DNA from: Paenibacillaceae bacterium
Lineage (GTDB): Bacteria; Bacillota; Bacilli; Paenibacillales; NBRC-103111
Direction: 5' to 3'
Length of the DNA: 64,000 bases
NCBI GenBank assembly: GCA_029256185.1
Contig: JAQSYI010000043.1
Location: 1-64,000 of the forward strand
The notes beneath the pieces are model-generated. The model saw nothing but the letters and a program-made list of their open reading frames with translations. It was not told the origin of the DNA and ran no database searches. The number at the start of each line of letters is the position of its first letter. Position 1 is the stretch's first letter. Both the position numbers and the translations under genes were made by a program. Below, one piece after another: positions 17,917 to 27,528 of the stretch.

Positions 17917-20900
17917 TCAATCGATTAAGCCGGACTTTTGCAGAAGGAGCTGCATGACAGTTGCTGCCTCTGCTTTGGTAATGAATGCTTGAGGTGCGAG
18001 TTGATCTGTTTGTCTGCCTGTAACAATTCCCGCTGCTACACTGTCAGCAATTCCGCCGCGTGCCCACTCCGAAGCACTTGCAGCGTCTGCAAACACACGC
18101 AGTTTGCGGTCTGCTTCAGCTTGATCGGCAGCACCTTGAAGCTTAGTAAGCTTCATCGCTTTCGACACCATTACCATGGCCTGCTCTCTTGTAATTTTAT
18201 CATTGGGCCGGAAGCTGCCGTCATCAAATCCAGCTATAAGACCATAGGCATGCGCCGTGTAAATCACATCTGCGTACCAGTCGTTTTTACTAACATCAGA
18301 AAAGGACTGAGCTCCCCGGGTTGCCGGAAGACCTAACCCGCGTACAATAATCGCAGCAAATTCGGCGCGGGTAATATCCTGATTCGGAAGGAATAATCCA
18401 TTCCCTGCTCCATTGATGACCATTCTTGATCCCATGTTATTCACTGCATCCTTGGACCAGTGCTGCTCCACATCATTGAAGGTGACAGGATTCCATACGA
18501 CCCCATAAAGGCTGTTGGTTAAGCTGCTTATCTCCGCCTTGTAGGTTCCGTCTTTCTTTATCAATCTTGTAGGCACATGACGAACCGTTCCATTCTGCTC
18601 CAGAACAACACCTGTTGTTATTATATCAGGATCTACAGACTGCGGTATAGTCACGCTACGTTTGATATAAGCATTGAAGGCTGAGACTTCTTTCGTTTCT
18701 CCGTCATATGTAGCTGTGACTGCAAAATGCAACGGTGGAACGACCATAGAAAGCCCGTTTGACTCTGCTGCGGCTTGAGCCGCACGAATTTCAGCTTCTG
18801 CAGGCTTGCTAATTTCAATCCGTACTTTAATATCCTGAAGGAGCGGATTTCCGCCAAATTTAGCAGCTAAGGAGTCAATATCGATTTGCTTCGAAGGCAA
18901 GGTATAGCTCGCTGACGGTGTGACAACTTCAATCACTGCCTCGCTTGATTCCATACTCTTGATCATTCGCCCATTCAATTCCCCGACAACCACATCATTC
19001 TGCGAAGCAACAGGAATCGTAATAACCGCTTGACGGCCTTCTGCAGCGACACGCTGCAACAGCTTGGCCTCATCAACAACGATCGTTAGCACTTGCTGTC
19101 CATTCTTCTCTTCCGTCTTCGCTGTCCCGGCATTCTCCGCCTTACCATTTACCAGTACATCGAAACCGTTCGATGCAGGATTACTTGGTGCTCCATCATT
19201 TGGCGCAGGTGTGTCAATGCTCGGCGACACCGGTGTAGCAGTCACTTCATTTGAAGGCTGACTGCTCCCTCCGATGGCCCCCGCCACCACAATAAAGTAA
19301 TGCGGCGTACCGTTCGGCAGGTTCCGGAAGAGATAGGAGGGTTCATTGACTTGGATGGCCGAATCTTCCGAAAACAGTCCGGGTGTGGTAGACATATATA
19401 CGCTGTAATAAGTCGCTCCGGTCACCGATTCCCACTGGATTGAGGCTTGACCGTTACCTGCCGTGACCGCGACGTTCAGCGGCGCCGGCAAGTTGACTGT
19501 AACCAAAACAGGGGGGCTTTTGATCATTGCTGTCTGATCCCCAGTTGCCAAATCGTCTGTGTTCATCACTTCAACATAGTAATTGAAAGTCCCAATAGCA
19601 TCACCATAGCTTGACAGTGTTGCGCCGGTCGCCCCCTGCACCGCCATTCCGCCGCTGTTGCTCAAGGATTCCGACTTGTACCACTGATAACTTAGCACAT
19701 TAGGCGCGCTTGCCACTACACTCAGTGCCCAGGGCTGCCCATAATTCAATGTTTGAGCTTGCGGCTGTGACGTAATGATCGGCATAGCTGCATATGTAAG
19801 CTCATTCACAGTGACCTTGGCTGCTCTGCTGGTCGTTGACGCCGTCTGTGTTCGTACTGCAAAAGTATCGGTATTGGTAACTGTTGCATAATAGTAATAG
19901 GTTCCCAAAGTTACCGTTGACGGGCTGTAGGTGGCACTCGTTACGCCCGGCAATAGAATTCCGTTTATCGTGCTGTCCACCGAGTTCTGGTACCATTGAT
20001 AGGTTAACGATGCCATGTCGATCGGGCTTACCTCAACAGTCAATGTGATGCTCCGCCCAATGCCCACAGACACGTCCTGGGGCTGCGATATGATGACAGG
20101 CTCTGCCGCATCCAACGGACTGACCCTGACGCGGGCCACCTGGCTTGTTATCGAGGTTTTTTTGTTCCGTATCGCGCGATTATCCGTATTCGTAAGGACC
20201 ACATAGTAATACTTGCTGCCAACAAGGTCTGTAGGCGCTGAGTAACTGGTGGAAGTGGCCCCGTCAATCGCTGTCCATCCCTCATTCGAGTTGGTCGTAT
20301 TGCTGTACCATTGATAGGAAAGAGCCCCCCCTGCAGGTACCGTTGCTGCAACCGACAATGCAGCTTGCCCACCCTCGCCGGTATTCACATCTGCCGGCTG
20401 CTCCGTGATGGTCGGGGCTGGAGCATCCTGTATCGCCACGGCAAGCTTGACAATATTGCTTTGCACCGAAGCAGTCTGACTGCCGGTAGCCGTAGCATCT
20501 GTATTCGTAACAACAACATAATAGTACGTATCTCCAAGCTGATCCGTCGGAGCCGAATACGTCCGGCTCGTCGCATCCGTGATCGCCTGGGCCCCTACCA
20601 CTGAGCTCGAGCTGTTGCTATACCACTGATAGCTGAGTGCTCCCGGACTAGCAGACGCTGTTACCGACAGATTAGCAGTAGAACCAACATTCACAGTCTG
20701 TCCGTAAGGCTGAATGGTAATGTTCGGCCTCATGGCATCTCTTAGCATAGTGACTGTCACGGTATAGGTTTTCACCGAATAATCCTCAGCCTGAACGTCC
20801 ACATAGATAACTTTTGTTCCTGCGGAGACTGCGATATTTGCACTTTGTGCACCGCTGGTCACAGCTGCATCATTGACTTTGACTGTTGCTTTGCCATGTG

Positions 20901-22482
20901 CTGCAGTTGGCGTCAGCTTAACGCCCGTTACCCCGCTGCTTGATCCCAGCGTTACACTGTAGTTCGTAACGGATGGCGAGAAGGAGGGAGACAATGTCCC
21001 CGCACTGATTGCCAAGCTGCTCAGGTCGGCATTGTCGCTTGGAGCAGTCAGCTTCTTGACAATCACTTTCTTCGTCTTGTACCTCTCTTGAAATGCCGCA
21101 TAGTGTTCGCCATTCCAGGCACTCGTCGAGAGATGATCTATCTCATTGTTGCCCGATAAATCGGCAGAGCCTGTTATGGTCAGCACGCCATTATTCCAAG
21201 CCTTGACATAAACTTCATTAAACGAGCTATGAGCCCAGTCCAATACACCATCATGGACACTCAAGTGGTTGTACTGACTGAAGACGCGGTTGTAGCCAAT
21301 CTGTTGCCACCCGGAGCCATTCCATTTCTTCAAATTAGAGCTGAGACCATCCGCATTCTCATCGTAAGCTATGTAAGGTGTGCCGTCCAGAAACTCCAGG
21401 CTTGTAAAATAGGGTTGGACGGTTGGAACCGGGGTTGTCGCATCGACCCAAGCGCCTCCGCTCTCTTTCTTAAACACAAGCTGGTAGATATATCTCTGCT
21501 GAGCGGCGACATACCCGGACTCTACGAAAGCAACATAAGCCACGTTGTCATAAAATGCCATTGAATAATCTCTGGACGTTTTGGCAGATAAGGTTTCAGC
21601 GCCAACCGATACCCAATTGCTTCCATCAAATTTTTTCACCTTGGCTGTACCGGTACTGGTCCCAAGATCGAGATACACAACATAAAGGGTTCCGTTATTG
21701 GCCTTGAAGTCAATGTATCTCGCTTCCCCTGAGCTTATACCAGGCGAGCCCACATCTGTCCATTGGGTACCGTCCCATGTTTTAACGACAAGCTTGCCGC
21801 TTAATTCCATGTCTGCGTAAGCTACATAAGGCGTTTGGTTAATAAAGGCGAGTTTGAGGCTATTTACCTCACTAGGCGAAATCGACGGCCCGCCTACGTT
21901 AACCCAAGCTGTACCGTTAAACTTCTTAACGACAAGCTTGCCGGACAACCCTAAATCCTTATAGGCGACATAAGGCACCCCCGTATTGTCATGGGCCATA
22001 TGCATGTTCTCTGCTTCTCCTGCAGAGAAATCGCTTGATCCCACTACGTTCCAAGTCTTACCTTGTGTAGCCGTAACACGAACGAAGTTACTATCGACGG
22101 ATTTACCTCCCTCCGACACCTTTACATAATAATAGAGACTCCCAGGTGTAGAACTGCTGACTAGCAGTGACGAGGATTTCCCGGTCGAAAGCACCGTCGC
22201 TCCAGTCGTACTTCTTGTTGTGTTGGAATACCATTGATAAGAAAGCGAACCTCCACTGCCCGGCGCGGCTTCCACGGTAAGAGTAGCTTGTCTACCTACC
22301 AGAAAAGAAGCATCTGATGGCTGTTGGGTAATGGCAGGTCCCCCTTCAGCTCTCACAAGGGTCGAAAATCCGAAGAAAACTTGAAAGACAAGTGCAACAG
22401 CAAGCAGCTTCATCAATTGCATCCCCCGAGAAACAGGCGGGGCAATGGACCGATATCGTTTTCCAGTGCTCAGCATATTCAT
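17917..22482 (-). CDS. Giant S-layer-anchored surface protein with Ig-like, cadherin-like and FN3 domains
   Basis: Exported protein of 1521 residues. The signal peptide ends near VRA (about residue 45). One Ig-like module (about 48-135) is followed by a repetitive region (about 140-480) in which WxxVGxxxxSxGEAxxL and PYVAYxD recur, suggesting a beta-propeller. A cadherin-like beta-sandwich (about 487-580, LSSLAISAGTLSPSFSPSVT) precedes four Ig-like repeats (about 585-1010, each with a TxQP and YQWYxN core) and an FN3 domain (about 1015-1105). Three SLH motifs (about 1345-1521, FNDVEQHWSKDAVN, ITRAEFAAIIVRGL) bind pyruvylated cell-wall polysaccharide. GGAGGAATAAC precedes the ATG. No catalytic domain is recognisable; adhesion or substrate binding is the likeliest role. 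Confidence 0.85.
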   Translation of the reverse strand: MNMLSTGKRYRSIAPPVSRGMQLMKLLAVALVFQVFFGFSTLVRAEGGPAITQQPSDASFLVGRQATLTVEAAPGSGGSLSYQWYSNTTRSTTGATVLSTGKSSSLLVSSSTPGSLYYYVKVSEGGKSVDSNFVRVTATQGKTWNVVGSSDFSAGEAENMHMAHDNTGVPYVAYKDLGLSGKLVVKKFNGTAWVNVGGPSISPSEVNSLKLAFINQTPYVAYADMELSGKLVVKTWDGTQWTDVGSPGISSGEARYIDFKANNGTLYVVYLDLGTSTGTAKVKKFDGSNWVSVGAETLSAKTSRDYSMAFYDNVAYVAFVESGYVAAQQRYIYQLVFKKESGGAWVDATTPVPTVQPYFTSLEFLDGTPYIAYDENADGLSSNLKKWNGSGWQQIGYNRVFSQYNHLSVHDGVLDWAHSSFNEVYVKAWNNGVLTITGSADLSGNNEIDHLSTSAWNGEHYAAFQERYKTKKVIVKKLTAPSDNADLSSLAISAGTLSPSFSPSVTNYSVTLGSSSGVTGVKLTPTAAHGKATVKVNDAAVTSGAQSANIAVSAGTKVIYVDVQAEDYSVKTYTVTVTMLRDAMRPNITIQPYGQTVNVGSTANLSVTASASPGALSYQWYSNSSSSVVGAQAITDATSRTYSAPTDQLGDTYYYVVVTNTDATATGSQTASVQSNIVKLAVAIQDAPAPTITEQPADVNTGEGGQAALSVAATVPAGGALSYQWYSNTTNSNEGWTAIDGATSTSYSAPTDLVGSKYYYVVLTNTDNRAIRNKKTSITSQVARVRVSPLDAAEPVIISQPQDVSVGIGRSITLTVEVSPIDMASLTYQWYQNSVDSTINGILLPGVTSATYSPSTVTLGTYYYYATVTNTDTFAVRTQTASTTSRAAKVTVNELTYAAMPIITSQPQAQTLNYGQPWALSVVASAPNVLSYQWYKSESLSNSGGMAVQGATGATLSSYGDAIGTFNYYVEVMNTDDLATGDQTAMIKSPPVLVTVNLPAPLNVAVTAGNGQASIQWESVTGATYYSVYMSTTPGLFSEDSAIQVNEPSYLFRNLPNGTPHYFIVVAGAIGGSSQPSNEVTATPVSPSIDTPAPNDGAPSNPASNGFDVLVNGKAENAGTAKTEEKNGQQVLTIVVDEAKLLQRVAAEGRQAVITIPVASQNDVVVGELNGRMIKSMESSEAVIEVVTPSASYTLPSKQIDIDSLAAKFGGNPLLQDIKVRIEISKPAEAEIRAAQAAAESNGLSMVVPPLHFAVTATYDGETKEVSAFNAYIKRSVTIPQSVDPDIITTGVVLEQNGTVRHVPTRLIKKDGTYKAEISSLTNSLYGVVWNPVTFNDVEQHWSKDAVNNMGSRMVINGAGNGLFLPNQDITRAEFAAIIVRGLGLPATRGAQSFSDVSKNDWYADVIYTAHAYGLIAGFDDGSFRPNDKITREQAMVMVSKAMKLTKLQGAADQAEADRKLRVFADAASASEWARGGIADSVAAGIVTGRQTDQLAPQAFITKAEAATVMQLLLQKSGLID

Positions 22483-22882
22483 GTTATTCCTCCATACGTT
22501 GTATTGGGTGTGCTCACTTCAATTTACTGAGAATGCATGTTCACCCAACCTTAACGATAGAGGACGCCTCTTAACAAACACTGAACACTTTTGGTACGTG
22601 TAAGGATAAACAACTGCGTCATCCCTGAGAATCGGCTCCTATGCAAGACAAAAATAGCTTGCCCACCACGCTGAGGCAAATGGGGCAAATTTTTGGGCAA
22701 AGATGGCGGGAAAAGGGTTGGCGCAGTCCGTTATGAGCTCCGAAAAGGATTATTGCATAGTCTCGTTTACCTGATACATTACTGCTTCGCAAGCATAAGC
22801 CATTGGGGATGTCTAGCCCGCGTCATCCATGGCAATACTGGGATTATGAGCCGCCTGTCAGCTTATCCTGGCTTATCTTGCA
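22483..22882. other. Intergenic region between divergent surface-protein gene and valS leader
   Basis: About 400 bases upstream of both the leftward surface-protein gene and the rightward valS leader. It must hold the promoter of the surface gene, but I see no clear -35/-10 pair on the minus strand. No convincing gene, and no repeat beyond the valS promoter at its right edge. Confidence 0.5.
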
Positions 22883-22888
22883 AAAATG

Positions 22889-22917
22889 TTGACTCACCCG
22901 CGGCGCTCGTATATCAT
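22889..22917 (+). promoter_or_regulatory. Probable SigA promoter of valS
   Basis: TTGACT (22889-22894), a 17-base spacer and TATCAT (22912-22917) give a near-consensus vegetative promoter placed shortly upstream of the T-box Stem I. The -35 box is shared with the truncated leader at 13 kb, but the -10 is not. Confidence 0.7.
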
Positions 22918-22939
22918 ATAGTATATAAATTTTACCTAA

Positions 22940-23268
22940 AAAAAGCTTGGATGGGGAGTAGTAGACGGATAGCCCTTTACAGAGAGCGGAGCTTACGTAG
23001 CTGCAAGGTTCCGCAGGGATAGTTTCCGCCGAAGTCGCCCCGGAGCTGCGGATTGGAGGGCCTGCCGTTGGTGCCTGCTGCGTGAAGCGCATAGGCTTTA
23101 GCGGGGTCATGTACAGTCAGCCGGCAGACGGCCGTTACCCGATCTTAAGCGCCGCAGCGCTGTTTCGTTTCCCCTGATGATGGGGACTCCGGGCCAGCCG
23201 CGCGGAATAAAGGTGGTACCACGGAAGATCAGCCTTTCGTCCTTTTTCGGATGAAGGGCTTTTTTTGT
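22940..23268 (+). ncRNA. T-box riboswitch, valine-specific
   Basis: Leader RNA that senses uncharged tRNA-Val and permits transcription of valS. Stem I landmarks run from GGAGTAGTA and ACAGAGAG through the distal-loop element GCTGCAAGG to GAAGTCGCCC, where GTC (23034-23036) sits in the usual specifier position and reads as a valine codon. The T-box antiterminator sequence AAAGGTGGTACCACGG is at 23209-23224, with the competing terminator just behind. Length and order match the family. Confidence 0.93.
23231..23268 (+). terminator. Regulated terminator of the valS T-box
   Basis: AGCCTTTCGTCC, loop TTTTTC, GGATGAAGGGCT and TTTTTTT form the terminator that is the alternative to the antiterminator helix formed with the T-box bulge. 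Confidence 0.9.
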
Positions 23269-23320
23269 TTGGTTCGCCGCTGGTCATAAAGAGGATTTAT
23301 TCAAAATGGAGGGATAGAAG

Positions 23321-26074
23321 ATGGCGGATTTGCAGGAAACAAAAGAAAGCGCGCTTCCGGGGACAGGCCTTGAGGCCGCTCCGGCGGGAAGTGAAGAGGG
23401 AGTCGTGGAAGACAACGGGGCAGAAAAGCCGGCTGGCGGCATGCCCACAACATATGATCCAAGAGAAGCGGAAGCCAGATGGTATGCGTACTGGCAGGAG
23501 AAGGGCTTCTTCAAGGCCGGCAACCGGCCGGACAAGGAGAGCTTTACCATCGTGATTCCACCTCCCAATGTAACCGGGATGCTGCATATCGGCCACGCCC
23601 TGGACTTCACGCTCCAGGATATTCTGATCCGGATGAAGCGGATGCAGGGCTTCGATACCCTGTGGCTGCCGGGGTCCGACCATGCGGGCATCGCCACCCA
23701 GACCAAGGTGGAGCAGAAGCTGCGCGAGGAGGGCATCACCCGCTACGATCTGGGCCGGGAGAAGTTCGTGGAGAAGGTCTGGGAGTGGAAGGAGCATTAC
23801 AACGGGATTATCCGCGAGCAGTGGGCCAAGATGGGGCTGTCCCTGGACTATTCCAGAGAGCGGTTTACCCTGGATGAGGGCTTGTCCAAGGCAGTCCGCG
23901 AGGTATTCGTCAAGCTCTATGAGAAGGGTCTGATCTACCGCGGCAAATATATCATCAACTGGGACCCGGCGGCCCGCACCGCCCTGTCCGATATTGAAGT
24001 GGAATACAAGGAAGTGCAGGGGCATCTGTACCACCTCACCTATCCCTTGAAGGACGGAAGCGGCAGCCTGACGGTAGCCACCACCCGGCCGGAGACGATG
24101 CTCGGAGATACGGCGGTGGCGGTTCATCCCAAGGATGAGCGCTATCGGCACCTGATCGGCAAGCTGCTGGTGCTGCCCATCACCGGCCGGGAGATTCCGG
24201 TAATCGCCGATGAATACGTGGAGCGGGAGTTCGGCAGCGGCGCGGTGAAGATCACCCCGGCCCATGACCCCAACGACTTCGAGGTAGGCAGACGCCATGA
24301 TCTGCCCCAGGTGCTGGTGATGGATGAATCCGGTACGATGAATGCCAACGCGGGCAAGTACCAGGGCCTGGACCGGTTCGAATGCCGCAAGCAAATCGTC
24401 GCTGACCTGAAGGAGCAGGGGGTGCTGCTGAAGATCGAGGACCACGTTCATCAGGTGGGCCACAGCGAGCGCAGCGGCGCAGTGATCGAGCCATACCTGT
24501 CCACCCAATGGTTCGTCTCCATGAAGCCCCTCGCCGAGAACGCCATTGCGGCGCAAAAGTCGGGCAAGGGCGCCAACTTTGTGCCGGACCGCTTCGAACG
24601 CACCTACCTGCAGTGGATCGAGAATGTGCGCGACTGGTGCATCTCCCGCCAGTTGTGGTGGGGCCACCGGATTCCCGCATACTACTGCCAGGACTGCGGC
24701 GAGGTGCATGTGGCCCATGAAGCCGTTGCGGCTTGCGCCAAGTGCGGCAGCGCCATCATCAAGCAGGATGACGATGTGCTGGACACCTGGTTCAGCTCGG
24801 CCCTATGGCCGTTCTCCACCTTGGGCTGGCCGGAGAAAACAGCGGATCTGCAGCGGTTCTATCCTACCAGTGTGCTTGTCACCGGTTATGACATTATTCC
24901 GTTCTGGGTATCGCGGATGATGTTCACGGGCCTGGAATTCACCGGGGAGACGCCGTTTAAGGATGTGCTGATTCACGGTCTGGTACGGGACTCCGAGGGA
25001 CGCAAGATGTCCAAGTCCCTGGGCAACGGCGTTGACCCGCTGGAGGTTATCGAGAAGTACGGGGCGGACGCCATGCGCTTCATGATCTCCACCAGCAGCA
25101 CCCAGGGCCAGGATCTCCGCTTCCGCTGGGAACGGGTGGAGCAGGCCCGCAACTTTGCCAACAAGATCTGGAACGCCTCCCGCTTCGCCCTGATGAATCT
25201 GGAGGGCATCACCGCGGCGGATGTACGTCTGGACGGTCAGCTGTCCACCTCGGACCGCTGGATTCTGCACCGCCTGAACGAAACTGTCCGTGACGTGACC
25301 CGCCTGATGGACCAGTACGACTTCGGCGAAACCGGACGCCATCTGTACAATTTCGTCTGGGATGATCTGTGTGATTGGTATATCGAGTTTGCCAAGCTGT
25401 CCTTGTACGGGACGGATGCCCAGGCCAAGGCCAGCACCCAGGCGGTGCTCGCGTATGTGCTGGACCGCACCCAGCGTCTGCTGCACCCGTTCATGCCATA
25501 CATCAGCGAGGAAATCTGGCAGCATCTGCCCCATGAGGGGGAAACCATCACCCTTGCCCAGTGGCCGGTTTATGATCCGGCGCTGGAAGCGGCAGATGCC
25601 GTGGGCGAGATGGGCTTCCTGATGGAGATCATCCGCACGGTCCGCAATATCCGTGCCGAAGTGAACGTACCCATGAGCAAGAAGATTGAGCTGCTGGTGA
25701 AGCCCTCCGATGAGCAGGCCGAAGCGGTGCTTACCCGTAACGTGGACTATCTCAAGCGCTTCTGCGGCACCTCCCTGCTGGAGATCCAGGCGGATCTTGC
25801 CGCGCCGAACAAGGCTATGACCGGTGTTGTCACCGGAGCTGAGCTTTATCTGCCTTTAGCGGGATTAATCGACATTGCCCAGGAAATAACCCGTCTGGAG
25901 AAGGAAGTTCAGACCTTAAACGGAGAAGTGGAGCGGGTGGAGAAGAAGCTGGCCAACACAGGTTTTGTCGCCAAGGCTCCGGCTAAGGTCATTGAAGAGG
26001 AAAAAGCGAAGATGGCCGACTATGCCGCCAAACGCGAGATTGTAATGGCCCGCCTTCAGGAGTTAAAAGGGTAA
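23321..26074 (+). CDS. valS: Valyl-tRNA synthetase
   Basis: Class Ia aminoacyl-tRNA synthetase that charges tRNA-Val and edits mischarged threonine; 917 residues. The catalytic motifs are HIGH (GMLHIGHALD) and KMSKS (GRKMSKSLGNGVDP). The editing (CP1) domain, the DWCISRQLWWGHR block, the anticodon-binding domain and a C-terminal coiled coil (about 845-917) follow in order. About 40 residues precede the usual start (MPTTYDPREAE); this acidic extension has its own good start, ATG 23321 with GGAGGG eight bases upstream, so it is probably translated. Controlled by the upstream T-box. folC follows after about 70 bases. Confidence 0.97.
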   Translation: MADLQETKESALPGTGLEAAPAGSEEGVVEDNGAEKPAGGMPTTYDPREAEARWYAYWQEKGFFKAGNRPDKESFTIVIPPPNVTGMLHIGHALDFTLQDILIRMKRMQGFDTLWLPGSDHAGIATQTKVEQKLREEGITRYDLGREKFVEKVWEWKEHYNGIIREQWAKMGLSLDYSRERFTLDEGLSKAVREVFVKLYEKGLIYRGKYIINWDPAARTALSDIEVEYKEVQGHLYHLTYPLKDGSGSLTVATTRPETMLGDTAVAVHPKDERYRHLIGKLLVLPITGREIPVIADEYVEREFGSGAVKITPAHDPNDFEVGRRHDLPQVLVMDESGTMNANAGKYQGLDRFECRKQIVADLKEQGVLLKIEDHVHQVGHSERSGAVIEPYLSTQWFVSMKPLAENAIAAQKSGKGANFVPDRFERTYLQWIENVRDWCISRQLWWGHRIPAYYCQDCGEVHVAHEAVAACAKCGSAIIKQDDDVLDTWFSSALWPFSTLGWPEKTADLQRFYPTSVLVTGYDIIPFWVSRMMFTGLEFTGETPFKDVLIHGLVRDSEGRKMSKSLGNGVDPLEVIEKYGADAMRFMISTSSTQGQDLRFRWERVEQARNFANKIWNASRFALMNLEGITAADVRLDGQLSTSDRWILHRLNETVRDVTRLMDQYDFGETGRHLYNFVWDDLCDWYIEFAKLSLYGTDAQAKASTQAVLAYVLDRTQRLLHPFMPYISEEIWQHLPHEGETITLAQWPVYDPALEAADAVGEMGFLMEIIRTVRNIRAEVNVPMSKKIELLVKPSDEQAEAVLTRNVDYLKRFCGTSLLEIQADLAAPNKAMTGVVTGAELYLPLAGLIDIAQEITRLEKEVQTLNGEVERVEKKLANTGFVAKAPAKVIEEEKAKMADYAAKREIVMARLQELKG

Positions 26075-26144
26075 TTTTTGGAAAATAGGATGATGTCCGT
26101 TCACTTGTGGACAGACGAACATATAGTGATAAGGGATGAGGGTC

Positions 26145-27521
26145 ATGCTTCACGAGGAATGCGCTTCGGATCAAGGCTTGGCGGATTATGCCGCAGCGGT
26201 GGGATGGATTACCGGGCTTGTTTCCTTCGGGATCAAGCCCGGGCTCAAGCGGATGGAACGGCTGATGGAGCGCTTGGGCCATCCGGAGCGGCGGCTGAAA
26301 TTTATTCATGTGGCCGGAACCAACGGCAAAGGCTCCACCTGTGCGTTTCTCACCCGGGTGCTGCTGGCCAACGGCTATGACGTAGGCACTTTTACCTCGC
26401 CGTATATTGAGAAGTATACCAACCGTATTCAGTACAACGGGCAGGATATACCGGAGGAGGACCTGCTCCTCCTCTCCCGCCGCCTGAAGCCGCTGGTGGA
26501 GGAGATTGCCGCTACTGAACTGGAATCTCCCACCATGTTCGAGGTGTCTACAGCGCTGTCCCTGATGTATTACGGCTCTGTGGTTTATCCCGATTACGTG
26601 GTGTGGGAAACAGGATTGGGAGGGAGGCTCGACTCCACCAACATCGTCATGCCCGTGGTGACCATCATCACCAATGTGGGCCATGATCACATGGAGATTC
26701 TGGGCGACACGCTGGAGCAGGTGGCAGCGGAGAAGGCGGGCATTATCAAGGCCGGCGTACCCGTGGTCACTTCCTGTGAGCAGCCGGAGGTGCTTAAGGT
26801 AATAGCAGCCAAGGCGGAAGAGATGAAGGCTCCTCTGTATGTAATGGGGCGGCATTTCACCTTCGAACCCGGAGTGATTGCCTTAAACCGGCAGAGCATG
26901 GACTGGGAAGGGCCGTTTCGCCGTTATGCGAAGCTTGTGGTGGGCCTGAACGGTTACCACCAATTCAAGAACGCCTCCGCCGCATTGATGGCTCTGGAGG
27001 TACTGCGCCAGTATTACGCGCTTGTGGTGGAAGACGAGGAGGTGTATGCGGGCTTCGCTGCCGCCCGTTGGCCCGGACGGCTGGAACTGGTATCGGAGTC
27101 CCCCCGGGTGCTGATTGACGGCGCCCATAACCCGGAGGGGGCGGAGACATTGGCCCATACTCTGAGTGGACCTACTTACGGGCGCCGCAAGCTTCACTTT
27201 ATGATGGGGATGCTCTCCACCAAGAATCATACAGGCTACCTCAGGCATATACTACCAATAGTAGATACGCTTATCCTTACGGAGCCTGATTTTCATAAGA
27301 AACTGGATGCCGGCAGGCTTGCGGAGCTGGTTTACTCCCTGCTGCCGGAATACGGGGTCAACCCGGCCATTTATGTAGAGTCCGACTGGAAAGCAGGACT
27401 TGCCAGGCTGCAGGCGCTCACGGAGCCTGAGGATCTGGCTGTGGTTTCCGGTACGCTCTATTTGATATCCGATGTGCGGACATGGATGCTTTACAAGACT
27501 GATTCTGAAAAGGGCTGGTGA
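26145..27521 (+). CDS. folC: Folylpolyglutamate synthase / dihydrofolate synthase
   Basis: Cytoplasmic ATP-dependent ligase of the Mur ligase superfamily that adds glutamate to folates, and in bacteria commonly also makes dihydrofolate. The P-loop is HVAGTNGKGSTCAFL, followed by the omega-loop region YIEKYTNRIQYNG, the ETGLGGRLDSTN block and the C-terminal DGAHNPEG. Of two in-frame ATGs (26136, 26145) the second has AAGGG nine bases upstream and is preferred. The stop (27519-27521) lies eight bases before murC, so the two are co-expressed. valS-folC is a conserved pairing in Bacillales. Confidence 0.95.
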   Translation: MLHEECASDQGLADYAAAVGWITGLVSFGIKPGLKRMERLMERLGHPERRLKFIHVAGTNGKGSTCAFLTRVLLANGYDVGTFTSPYIEKYTNRIQYNGQDIPEEDLLLLSRRLKPLVEEIAATELESPTMFEVSTALSLMYYGSVVYPDYVVWETGLGGRLDSTNIVMPVVTIITNVGHDHMEILGDTLEQVAAEKAGIIKAGVPVVTSCEQPEVLKVIAAKAEEMKAPLYVMGRHFTFEPGVIALNRQSMDWEGPFRRYAKLVVGLNGYHQFKNASAALMALEVLRQYYALVVEDEEVYAGFAAARWPGRLELVSESPRVLIDGAHNPEGAETLAHTLSGPTYGRRKLHFMMGMLSTKNHTGYLRHILPIVDTLILTEPDFHKKLDAGRLAELVYSLLPEYGVNPAIYVESDWKAGLARLQALTEPEDLAVVSGTLYLISDVRTWMLYKTDSEKGW

Positions 27522-27528
27522 GACGCGC

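Noticed and set aside
23297..24718. Long open frame (473 codons) on the minus strand opposite valS
   Set aside because: It mirrors the third-position bias of a GC-rich gene, has no recognisable domain or ribosome binding site, and valS on the other strand is certain.
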